Shown here: piece by piece, positions 1 to 7,104 of the stretch
How the letters are laid out: each line of letters starts with the position of its first letter
Numbering within the stretch: the first letter of the stretch is position 1
Source: Rickettsiella sp.
GTDB taxonomy: Bacteria > Pseudomonadota > Gammaproteobacteria > Diplorickettsiales > Diplorickettsiaceae
Length of the DNA: 15,420 nucleotides
NCBI GenBank assembly: GCA_031119195.1
Contig: JAVHYG010000022.1
Span: forward strand, 469 to 15,888
Direction: 5' to 3'
Translations under genes and position numbers: made by a program
The notes under the pieces: generated by a model
Told to the model about the DNA's origin: nothing
The model's database searches: none
The model's input: the letters and a program-made list of their open reading frames with translations, nothing else

Positions 1-3000
1 ACTTAGGATACTGTTGTTTATTTCGTTCAGATACCTCATGACACACACCTGATATCAAACCACTCATCAAAGACGATATTGGAATGCTTATCACTATCGC
101 TTCAGATTTCTTTGCCTGATAAGACATCAATTCGGTTTTAGTATCTATTGTAGTGTTTGGTATTGAACGACGTCTTCTAAAAACCTCATTGATATCTCTA
201 TGCGCTGGATCATTTTTCTCAGTTTCATTAAAAGAAAAATTACTTGAATTCTGGGTTGAAAATATTTCTATCCGATTTATATTTTCATAGGTATGGTTTT
301 GCTGTTCCATTGAAGCAAAAACAAGGCTGTTCAATAGTTTTTCTCGCTTCAACCACTGGCTTTCAAAATCCGGGGCCATATTAATCTCTGTTTGTTTATC
401 GCTTAACGATAATGTCAAATTATCTGAGAATTGAATACTTAAAGTAGATAACTTGGGTTCCTTAAAATAATTGGCAAATAAAATAGTATTCGGCTGTGTT
501 TTTGGAAAAAGATTTAAGTTATTAGTAAGTCTTACATGAGCACCATCACGAAAAAATACATGCTGATCAAAATCTCTAGGAATAATAATCTTGGTCCCTG
601 CTTCGACATCACCGGCTTGTATAACTATACCTGGCTGCTGGCCAAATTCTAAAGGGATGGGTTCCAAGCGCAAATAAGGAGGTGATCCAACTATTTTTTG
701 TGGTGCTATATCGGTAATAATATGTAATTGTTTATGCCAATCATTCAGTGTTGCATTTTTTAAACGGATACTCATTTCCGGAATACCTAAGGTAAGCAAT
801 ACATCATTTCCCAAGTGATTGTTAGAATTAGGAAATATTATTCTTATAGGAGCGCTAAATTGACGTGTTATTGATCTAAGATCTAAAGTGTCAATAAAAT
901 CATTATCGCTGCGTTGATAAAGTACCACGTTAGACGCACGTCCATAATTCATAACAAAAAGATTTTCGCCACCATTGCCCACCAAATGTGTTTCATAAGC
1001 GCTGGGATCATTTTGCATGACTTCGTGTTTGCCATGACCGATGATAAGCAATTTATTTTCTTCTGTAGAAAAGAAAAAAGTCATATTTAAAGCATTAGCT
1101 ATGGAAGAATATTTATCTATAATAGTATCGATATTAGATTCAATATTATTATAAAAAATGTAAGTATTTTGTTTATCTCCTAACTTAAGTTCTGCCCCAT
1201 CTTGGAAATAAAAAACGCTAGTTTTAGATCTAATTGCATTTACCTTAAAAACAAAGTTTGCAAAATTGAAGTGGACTGTGTGTTGTAAAGGGATATTATC
1301 TGCTTGTTGTTTAGCTTGGAAAGAAATTGACTCTAAGTTTTCTACCCTGCAGTTAAACATAAATTGATGTATTGCTTCTCCTATTGCAGGTAAGTTAACC
1401 TGTGTTTCTCCTGCTTCAGGAAATATAATGTAACTAAAGTTTCCTTGAGTTGCTTTGTTATCGACGATGGTATTAGGATGCAAAGGCATTTTTAGTGCAT
1501 AATCGCAATGTGCCGCTGGGGGAATAGAGATCTGGTCTTTATCGCTTCGTGTTCCACCCTGTGTGTTCAAAATTCGGGTATTACAGTCAGCAATAAATGA
1601 TTCGGCAAATAAACGTTTTCCGATAATGTTTTCTACATTGCGAATTGTGATTGAATTTTCTCGACCTTCAATTTGTCGTGTACTCAAATCAATTATTGGC
1701 CTTTCTGATGGTGAAAAAGCAGATAAATCCAGTGTATCCTCACCTTCCCCGCCATTCAATATACCTCTAATTGAACCCGCTTGCAGTATAAAAAGATCAT
1801 TCTGCTTCCCACCCGTGAAATACATAAAACCCTTTTTAATGGTAAAAAGATTTGGGTTATCAGGGAAACCTATCGCCCGCGCATGTCCTTCTCCTAAGTT
1901 AAAATAAGCGAGATTTCCAGTGGCATGGCTGTTGGCAAGACCAAATGCGTTTTCACATCGAAATGCTTTTCCGTCATCTGAGAAATCGGATAGAGAAGCA
2001 CTATCACCCTCTCCAGTGGGCAAACAAATAAATCGTATGGCGCTAGGCTCTGGATTGCTAGGAACAACGGCCGTTGATTTATACGCAACTTGTTTTTCCT
2101 GAAAATTCACGGAACTATATTTGTATTCTTCGAAAATAGGATGGCATAGCTTCACTGTTTTTTTTGGACGTACTGTCCCTGCCTTCCAATCTCCAACATA
2201 ATCCAAGGGACCCTTATCTTTTTCAATGATGCGACATTCTTGACTTGTTTGTTCAAACGCTGAAAAAATATGGTAGAGAATTTCTGTGTGATTTTTTAGA
2301 AAAGTTAATTTTTTTTGTTTAAAAAGATGGTTATAAAAATCAATTAGATCAGCCTTTTTTTGAATATATTCCTCAGGTGGAATATTGAAAAAACCTCGCC
2401 AGCCTTCTTTAAATTTCTCCCAACCGGTCAAATGCACTAAAGTATCAAGACGAGCAACGGATTGCACGGCTGCAAATATCTGCATACCTAACATGATAAT
2501 GCCACTCACTATTTGACCTATCGGTCCAGCCACATTCGAGATCCCTGCCAAGGCTTCGAAACCAGCAAATTCCGCCATTTCAATTCCAGCTGTAATAAGA
2601 TCCGATCCTAACATCAGGCTATCGCCTACTACACCTACAAGCGCGTCCGCAGTACCGTTTGCTAGTGCTTTAGCTTGATTGACTAAATCAAAGGCAATTA
2701 ATATCGAAGTTCCACGATTTAGAAAAGGTGTACTCATTTTTAATGACCTTCCTAATAGACTTTCTCCTTCGGCAATTAAGCGTTCCCCTTTTATTATTGC
2801 TGCTTCAGAAAACTTTCCTAAAAAATAACCTCCACCCATTAAACTAAGGTTGATCGCCGCTGTTTTATTTGCATCTCCTCTAAGCAAAGCAGCTAAAGTT
2901 GCTTCAGCCATCATACCCTGCATCAATCCGGAAGAAATTCCACCCATTAGTTTAAAATGGGGTTTCATCCTCTCAATGCGAATAAGTTGTCGGACTATGT

Positions 3001-6000
3001 CTTGCTTAGATCCTGAGATTTGACTACTGGCTGCCAGTTTAAGAAGTTCTGTACGTGAGATATCATCCATCCCTTTATAAGCTTCAAGCAGAAGGGAACT
3101 ATCGATATTGATGGTCTGGGTATTAGCTTTATCCTCAGCAGTATTGATTGAGTCAATGATGTCTCGAGATAATAAACATTCATCAGCCGTGCGTTTTTTT
3201 CTATTGGAAAAACACATTCTTTTCGCCGCAGACGGCATAGCGAAATCATCATCAACATCTGTTCCTACGTCAATGTCATCAAAACTATCATTGTTATCAA
3301 AATCTAGTTGGCTAATCGTTTGTTGGGGGAACAATACATCGAGCAAATCATGACTTATAGAAGTTTGTTGCTGCTGTAACCATTGATCAAAATCAAATAT
3401 AGGGATTTGTGGTTGTAGTAACGAAGCGCCAAACATAGGATTATGTAGTTCTATGAAATTTTCTAATAAAGGGGAGATAGCAGATTGAACTACCCTGTCT
3501 TTAATAGACATCATTGCCGGATAAACTATTTGATTGTGACTCCACATTCTTGATCTAAGCGGCTTGTTAAATTGTAACTGAAGTTCTTGCTTAAGCGTGA
3601 TCTCCAGCTTTTGTTTTTGCTCTGTGGTTAAACTGAGCTGTCTTTGCAATTCACTTGCAGAAAAGTCGACTCTGTTTAATGGCTCTAAGTAACCTAAGAT
3701 TATCTGTTTAGGACCTGAAAAACCCACTCTTGCTGCTCTTGCATTCAGACTCGTACCGGGATGATTTGGCATGCCCGCTTTTAAACTGGCTGATTGCGGA
3801 TCAAAAATTACTGCGGCAGGCAATAATGGATCAGCCAAATAAGTCGATTTGATATTAAATCGATCTTGCTGCCGATAAATTTGCTTTAAAACCTGATCAA
3901 TATTGCTATCTGAGATGATTTTTCCATCAATTACATCAGGCTCCGTACTGACAGAGCGATCCCTTCCTCCAGTCAAATATAAATCTATCTTAGGTGTATC
4001 AGGAAATTCTTTTAACAATTCATTAATAAACGTTAATGGCCCGGATAATCGGTCGAAATGAGTCAAAACAGACTTTTTAGTCAATGGATCATGGGCAATG
4101 ACAACCACACATTGTTGAATGTTATAAGTGCCTAACTTTAATTGTTGACTAATACCCATCTCACGTTGAAATACGACTTGTGCCTCATCATCCACTATTC
4201 CTTGTGTGAATTTATAAGCTTCACTGTAATGGAAAGATTCACGTTCAATTAAATCTTCTATAGAAGTGGGAGGCGGTAGTAGTAAACCATTTTCTTTAAT
4301 AGCCTTATAAAGACCGGCTAAAGCTAAATGAGCAGCGAGTTTTTCTCTATCCGTTCCAGCTCTTTGCAGCAGGTCCCGTTGCTGAACTTCATAGCCAGCT
4401 GTTTCACCATTTTTAATATAACTATAGGCTAAATTCTCATAAGCTTTTTCAAGATAAATATCCATTTTTAAATCAGAAAAAATTTTAATTCCTGCATTGA
4501 TATTTTCCTTTGCTTTGAGATGATTAGCGATTTGTTGATAGGCCAAACCTAATTGATATTGCGCCTCAGCGAGACTAATATGCCGAGACGTATTCTTTTT
4601 ATATAAGGGAATAGCGGTTTCTAATTTAGTGATGGCTTGTTGATAATTTCCAGAGTCATATTGTGCGCGCCCTTCTTTATATAGCTGTTTTGCTTGCTGG
4701 TAATCTGGGGTATTTAAATCACTAAATAAACTAAAATCGCTTGTTTCTAAATTTGGAAAATTTCTTTGTGCGTTTAATATTTTGTCTTTCCATTGATAAT
4801 ATTTAGCTAGCTTCACTTCTTTTAGTGCCTTAAGATAATTTTCAGGAAATATTTCTGTTTTAATAGATTGGAGTAACTGGCGCGAATTATGAATAATTTG
4901 TTTCCCATCCGCCTCTGATAAGTTATTGCGTCCCTTTATTTTCCTCAAAAAACTCGCTAATTGATTATATAAATCATCTACAAGTTCTTCGTCTAAATCA
5001 GGTCTGGAATCTAATAATATATTGCCTAAAGTATCACTATCTCTCAAATTCTCTAGCGCTTCAGTTAGTGCCTCGACCTCCGCTTTTGCATCGATTGGCA
5101 TAGAGTTTTGATGCATTTGATGAGCAGCATCATTTAAAGACTCTTCAGAGTCACCTATCAACCAGGCTAAATCATCTATTGCTGAGTTCACCTCAGCGAT
5201 TAAATCGTTTCCTGCCTTTGCTTCTGCTATTAAATCCTCTGCAAGTTGTTCGGCTGTTTGACCATCATTATTTGTTATTGCTAAATCTGCTTTAGTAGCT
5301 ATTCCTAACAACAGATCTAAAATTTCTGGATCCTTTCTAACGACTCGAATTGCTTCATGAATTGGCGTATTGCCCTTTCTGTTCTGCATGCTTAAAAGCT
5401 TTAAATGAGCGTATTTATAATCATTTTCCAAAAAAAACTTAACCAGTTTTTTGTTGGCCCATATTACAGCGGCAGTCAGTGGAGTATTTAAATCCGTAGA
5501 TTCCTGTATGTTAAGTGCAGTTAAATGAGGAATAACTAATTCAGCAATTTCCATTTCCTTTTGTATATCGGTTTGACCAGATTCTATTTGTTCTTTAGTC
5601 CGAGAATCAGATAAAAGATGTGCGATCGTTTCGCCGTCATGATCGAGCAGGGAAAAATCAGCTTTACCGGAGTTGATTATTTCCTTAATTATTGAGATTT
5701 TTTTATCTCTGATAGCCCGAATTAATGGCGAAAAATAATATTTACCCGTTTGTAAGTTAACGTCAGCTCCCTTTTCAAGCAGTTTCTTTGTAATAGTTGC
5801 TTCTAAATATTCAGTCGCTTGTTCAGTCGTGAAACTAAAAAAATTTTCGCTAGGTTGCGGAGTAATTATTTCCGTTAACGTCTCAGGAGTAATCCTTGTA
5901 TTGCTTTTAATAACGGCAAACAAAGGAGCAATTTCATCTTCGGGTATGGATGATCTTTCCTCTTCATATTCATATTTTGATTGTATTTCATTTCGAATGC

Positions 6001-6418
6001 TTGCTTTATCAAAAAGTTGGTTATTTCCCTTATTTGGGTCAGCACCCGCATCAAGTAAGGCATTGATAGTGGTGAGTTCTAATTTTTCACAGGCATCATA
6101 TAGGGGGGTTCTTTGTTGAGTGTCTGCTAAATCAATATCATGTCCTGTTGCTATAAGAAACCTAACTAGAGGCAGATTTCTTTCCGCAGCGGCTTTATGT
6201 AAAAAGGATTTTCGATTGGCAATCGAACTACTTTCATTAGCGTTACCATTTAAAATAAAAAGATTTTTACCTTTATTTTCATTTTTAAAGTTATTTTCAA
6301 GTTTATTATAATCAGTCTCAAATTTATTTTTTTCAATAAAATTAGATAGAAGTTGATATCTTTGCTGAAAAGTTGTTGTGAGTACCGAAACATATTTTTT
6401 TGAAGTTGCAACAGGCAT
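1..6418 (-). CDS. Giant modular toxin-like protein A: ankyrin, TPR, NTAN1/CheD-like deamidase, pore-like and RTX-like regions (3' end beyond window)
   Basis: One frame stays open for 2139 codons from ATG at 6418 to the left edge, so the C-terminus is missing. There is no signal peptide. Modules in order: ankyrin-like repeats, about residues 70-400 (for example F-L-H-K-A-A-A then L-V-R-F-L-I, and T-P-L-Y-D-A then A-L-L-D-A-G-A-D-P-N); coiled or helical 400-560; TPR-like helices 572-675; a deamidase-like domain 745-945 (C770, H787); an acidic run 1039-1058 and a basic R-K-K-R at 1073-1076; a hydrophobic glycine-rich segment 1156-1330 resembling the pore region of TcdA/TcdB-type toxins; a beta-rich part with RTX-like GGxGxD at 1556-1565; R-R-R-R-S at 2081-2085; and a hydrophobic stretch 2107-2125. 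The C-terminal half is paralogous to protein B. By comparison with B, roughly 100-150 residues may be missing. A weak AGAG lies 10 nt before the ATG. The reading frame is certain; a secreted or type IV-delivered effector role is inferred. Confidence 0.93.
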   Translation of the reverse strand, partial: MPVATSKKYVSVLTTTFQQRYQLLSNFIEKNKFETDYNKLENNFKNENKGKNLFILNGNANESSSIANRKSFLHKAAAERNLPLVRFLIATGHDIDLADTQQRTPLYDACEKLELTTINALLDAGADPNKGNNQLFDKASIRNEIQSKYEYEEERSSIPEDEIAPLFAVIKSNTRITPETLTEIITPQPSENFFSFTTEQATEYLEATITKKLLEKGADVNLQTGKYYFSPLIRAIRDKKISIIKEIINSGKADFSLLDHDGETIAHLLSDSRTKEQIESGQTDIQKEMEIAELVIPHLTALNIQESTDLNTPLTAAVIWANKKLVKFFLENDYKYAHLKLLSMQNRKGNTPIHEAIRVVRKDPEILDLLLGIATKADLAITNNDGQTAEQLAEDLIAEAKAGNDLIAEVNSAIDDLAWLIGDSEESLNDAAHQMHQNSMPIDAKAEVEALTEALENLRDSDTLGNILLDSRPDLDEELVDDLYNQLASFLRKIKGRNNLSEADGKQIIHNSRQLLQSIKTEIFPENYLKALKEVKLAKYYQWKDKILNAQRNFPNLETSDFSLFSDLNTPDYQQAKQLYKEGRAQYDSGNYQQAITKLETAIPLYKKNTSRHISLAEAQYQLGLAYQQIANHLKAKENINAGIKIFSDLKMDIYLEKAYENLAYSYIKNGETAGYEVQQRDLLQRAGTDREKLAAHLALAGLYKAIKENGLLLPPPTSIEDLIERESFHYSEAYKFTQGIVDDEAQVVFQREMGISQQLKLGTYNIQQCVVVIAHDPLTKKSVLTHFDRLSGPLTFINELLKEFPDTPKIDLYLTGGRDRSVSTEPDVIDGKIISDSNIDQVLKQIYRQQDRFNIKSTYLADPLLPAAVIFDPQSASLKAGMPNHPGTSLNARAARVGFSGPKQIILGYLEPLNRVDFSASELQRQLSLTTEQKQKLEITLKQELQLQFNKPLRSRMWSHNQIVYPAMMSIKDRVVQSAISPLLENFIELHNPMFGASLLQPQIPIFDFDQWLQQQQTSISHDLLDVLFPQQTISQLDFDNNDSFDDIDVGTDVDDDFAMPSAAKRMCFSNRKKRTADECLLSRDIIDSINTAEDKANTQTINIDSSLLLEAYKGMDDISRTELLKLAASSQISGSKQDIVRQLIRIERMKPHFKLMGGISSGLMQGMMAEATLAALLRGDANKTAAINLSLMGGGYFLGKFSEAAIIKGERLIAEGESLLGRSLKMSTPFLNRGTSILIAFDLVNQAKALANGTADALVGVVGDSLMLGSDLITAGIEMAEFAGFEALAGISNVAGPIGQIVSGIIMLGMQIFAAVQSVARLDTLVHLTGWEKFKEGWRGFFNIPPEEYIQKKADLIDFYNHLFKQKKLTFLKNHTEILYHIFSAFEQTSQECRIIEKDKGPLDYVGDWKAGTVRPKKTVKLCHPIFEEYKYSSVNFQEKQVAYKSTAVVPSNPEPSAIRFICLPTGEGDSASLSDFSDDGKAFRCENAFGLANSHATGNLAYFNLGEGHARAIGFPDNPNLFTIKKGFMYFTGGKQNDLFILQAGSIRGILNGGEGEDTLDLSAFSPSERPIIDLSTRQIEGRENSITIRNVENIIGKRLFAESFIADCNTRILNTQGGTRSDKDQISIPPAAHCDYALKMPLHPNTIVDNKATQGNFSYIIFPEAGETQVNLPAIGEAIHQFMFNCRVENLESISFQAKQQADNIPLQHTVHFNFANFVFKVNAIRSKTSVFYFQDGAELKLGDKQNTYIFYNNIESNIDTIIDKYSSIANALNMTFFFSTEENKLLIIGHGKHEVMQNDPSAYETHLVGNGGENLFVMNYGRASNVVLYQRSDNDFIDTLDLRSITRQFSAPIRIIFPNSNNHLGNDVLLTLGIPEMSIRLKNATLNDWHKQLHIITDIAPQKIVGSPPYLRLEPIPLEFGQQPGIVIQAGDVEAGTKIIIPRDFDQHVFFRDGAHVRLTNNLNLFPKTQPNTILFANYFKEPKLSTLSIQFSDNLTLSLSDKQTEINMAPDFESQWLKREKLLNSLVFASMEQQNHTYENINRIEIFSTQNSSNFSFNETEKNDPAHRDINEVFRRRRSIPNTTIDTKTELMSYQAKKSEAIVISIPISSLMSGLISGVCHEVSERNKQQYPK
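119..2953 (-). repeat. Paralogous C-terminal chassis, copy in protein A
   Basis: This encodes residues about 1156-2100 of protein A and corresponds to 10071-12827 in protein B. Matching landmarks in order (A / B): L-L-R-G-D / L-L-Q-G-E; L-S-L-M-G-G / F-S-L-I-G-G; F-L-N-R-G-T / F-V-A-R-G-T; V-A-G-P-I-G / F-T-G-P-I-G; F-L-K-N-H-T-E-I in both; L-F-I-L-Q-A-G-S-I / L-F-I-L-Q-G-G-S-I; G-G-E-G-E-D-T / G-G-N-G-T-D-T; D-T-L-D-L-R in both; L-K-N-A-T-L-N-D-W / L-K-N-A-L-L-D-N-W; F-F-R-D in both. The order is fully conserved, so the halves descend from one ancestor. The similarity is at protein level and the DNA has diverged, so this is not a recent duplication. Confidence 0.9.
3184..3204 (-). other. Basic site R-K-K-R at the payload/chassis join of protein A
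   Basis: Residues 1073-1076 are R-K-K-R followed by T, matching the R-x-[KR]-R consensus of furin-like host proteases. The site follows an acidic linker (1039-1058) and precedes the chassis shared with protein B. Protein B has L-K-K-R-S at the matching place (814-818), and both continue [TS]-x-x-x-(x)-C-x0/1-L-S. A nuclear localisation signal is an alternative reading in A, since K-R at 1066-1067 lies a few residues upstream. Confidence 0.5.
3584..4186 (-). other. NTAN1/CheD-like cysteine deamidase domain within protein A
   Basis: These are residues about 745-945 of protein A. NTAN1 removes the side-chain amide of N-terminal Asn; CheD deamidates chemoreceptor Gln; both use a Cys nucleophile and a His. 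Seen here: F-Q-R-E-M-G-I-S (NTAN1 has Q-R-E-[LM]-A-V-T); L-G-T with T764; C770 opening a hydrophobic strand (C-V-V-V-I-A-H-D); H787 in L-T-H-F-D, exactly 17 residues after the Cys, as recalled for both families; the strand I-D-L-Y-L-T-G-G (NTAN1: L-E-V-H-L-V-G-G); L-N-A-R-A-A-R followed by a G-P pair; and R-V-D-F. T764 sits six residues before the Cys, the position of the catalytic Thr in CheD. Homology is inferred from memory of the family, not from an alignment search. The substrate is unknown, and an N-terminal Asn substrate is only one option. Confidence 0.72.
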
Positions 6419-6438
6419 ACTTATTTTTCTCTAATATT

Positions 6439-6480
6439 AAAAAAATTGTTAAGAATAAATTTTAGAAATTTATTCTTAAC
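6439..6480 (-). terminator. Terminator-like or attenuator hairpin in the leader of protein A
   Basis: A perfect 15-bp inverted repeat (6448-6462 with 6466-6480) encloses a 3-nt loop. On the minus strand it is followed, two bases later, by seven T residues (6445-6439). The stem is AT-rich, with only G-C pairs at three positions. It ends about 20 nt before the ATG of protein A, which leaves no room for a promoter in between. It therefore either stops read-through from the phosphotransferase side or forms the 5' leader of the toxin mRNA and acts as an attenuator or mRNA-stabilising stem. On the plus strand no T-run follows, so it is one-directional. Confidence 0.6.
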
Positions 6481-6494
6481 GAAAACGGTCGCGC

Positions 6495-6523
6495 ACTATA
6501 TAGAGTTTTTTTTAAACTGCATA
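6495..6523 (-). promoter_or_regulatory. Possible promoter for protein A
   Basis: On the minus strand a TATAGT (-10, 6500-6495, five of six to consensus) sits 17 nt after TATGCA (a weak -35, 6523-6518). A GC-rich discriminator, GCGCGACC, follows. Transcription starting about 7 nt downstream would place the 15-bp hairpin at 6480-6448 almost at the 5' end of the message. The -35 box is poor and the region is AT-rich, so a chance match is quite possible. Confidence 0.33.
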
Positions 6524-6873
6524 GCTTTATTTTTAAAAAAAATTTTTTAATTTCTGCGTTTATACTGCTACTTGAAAAAAATTTTGTGAGAATAAGATTG
6601 GTCTATTTTGGATAGATACATCCATGATCTATTGTAATTTCTCGGAACTAAGATATCATTAGGTTTGATTAAATGTTAATCCGATATGCACGCTATCAAT
6701 GTCATATCGATAACTACTTCTGGGCGTTACCGCGCGGTCCTCATTTTAAGTATCTATAAAAACTATAGAATGCAAGTTATTATTGGGTTTATTTTTAAGC
6801 GTAATGGGAGCAGGATAATTCCGGTTATTTTTTATCATGTAGAAAGCCCTTGCCTAAAAAAGAGATTATAAAT

Positions 6874-6893
6874 TTTAGTCGAAAAAGACTAAA
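6874..6893 (-). repeat. Short inverted repeat over the stop of the 42-codon ORF
   Basis: TTTAGTC and GACTAAA form a 7-bp stem with a 6-nt loop. On the minus strand the loop is mostly T, and an uninterrupted T-run of seven lies about a dozen bases further on. It spans the last codons of the small ORF. It could be a weak terminator for the phosphotransferase/small-ORF unit, but the stem is short and the T-run is detached. Confidence 0.3.
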
Positions 6894-7003
6894 TCTATTC
6901 TAGAATGAAGTCTGTAACCGATTTTGTGTAAATGCCGCGTTAGGAGATCTACCTTTAAATTCGATAGCGAATCGATTTGTGACATTTCTTCAATACTATC
7001 CAT
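6875..7003 (-). CDS. Small 42-residue protein of unknown function
   Basis: This short frame begins ATG at 7003 and ends TAA at 6875-6877. It is preceded by GAGG (7014-7011) with a 7-nt spacing, a better ribosome binding site than those of the two genes flanking it. The product starts M-D-S-I-E-E-M-S and ends I-D-L-V-F-F-D; the N-terminal part is acidic and the middle is rich in Arg, His and Leu (L-L-T-R-H-L-H-K-I-G-Y-R-L). There is no membrane segment or signal peptide. It lies about 100 nt downstream of the phosphotransferase on the same strand. I do not recognise a family. It could be a true small protein, the surviving start of a longer decayed gene, or a chance ORF. Confidence 0.4.
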   Translation of the reverse strand: MDSIEEMSQIDSLSNLKVDLLTRHLHKIGYRLHSRIDLVFFD

Positions 7004-7104
7004 TTAGACACCTCAAACAAAGCTCGTTTTCACCTTATAAGCTCTCGTTTTTGTGCTCACATTTAAGTTTTTCTAATTTTGTATCATAGAGAAGCTCATC
7101 GATT

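Noticed and set aside
1..6418. Possibility that protein A is a pseudogene broken by frameshifts
   Set aside because: The same frame runs from the ATG to the window edge without a stop, and it matches the order of protein B throughout its C-terminal half.
6686..6871. A 61-codon plus-strand ORF in the gap upstream of protein A
   Set aside because: It has no Shine-Dalgarno, an unremarkable composition and no recognisable motif, and it overlaps the noncoding AT-rich gap. It is most likely a chance frame.
7021..7054. Short direct repeats of an AAAACGAG-type motif downstream of the phosphotransferase
   Set aside because: There are only two imperfect copies of about 10 bases with no array structure, so this is neither CRISPR nor a clear regulatory repeat.
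6421..7104. Insertion sequence or attachment site in the gap between the phosphotransferase and protein A
   Set aside because: I found no transposase fragment, no paired terminal repeats with target duplication and no tRNA gene.
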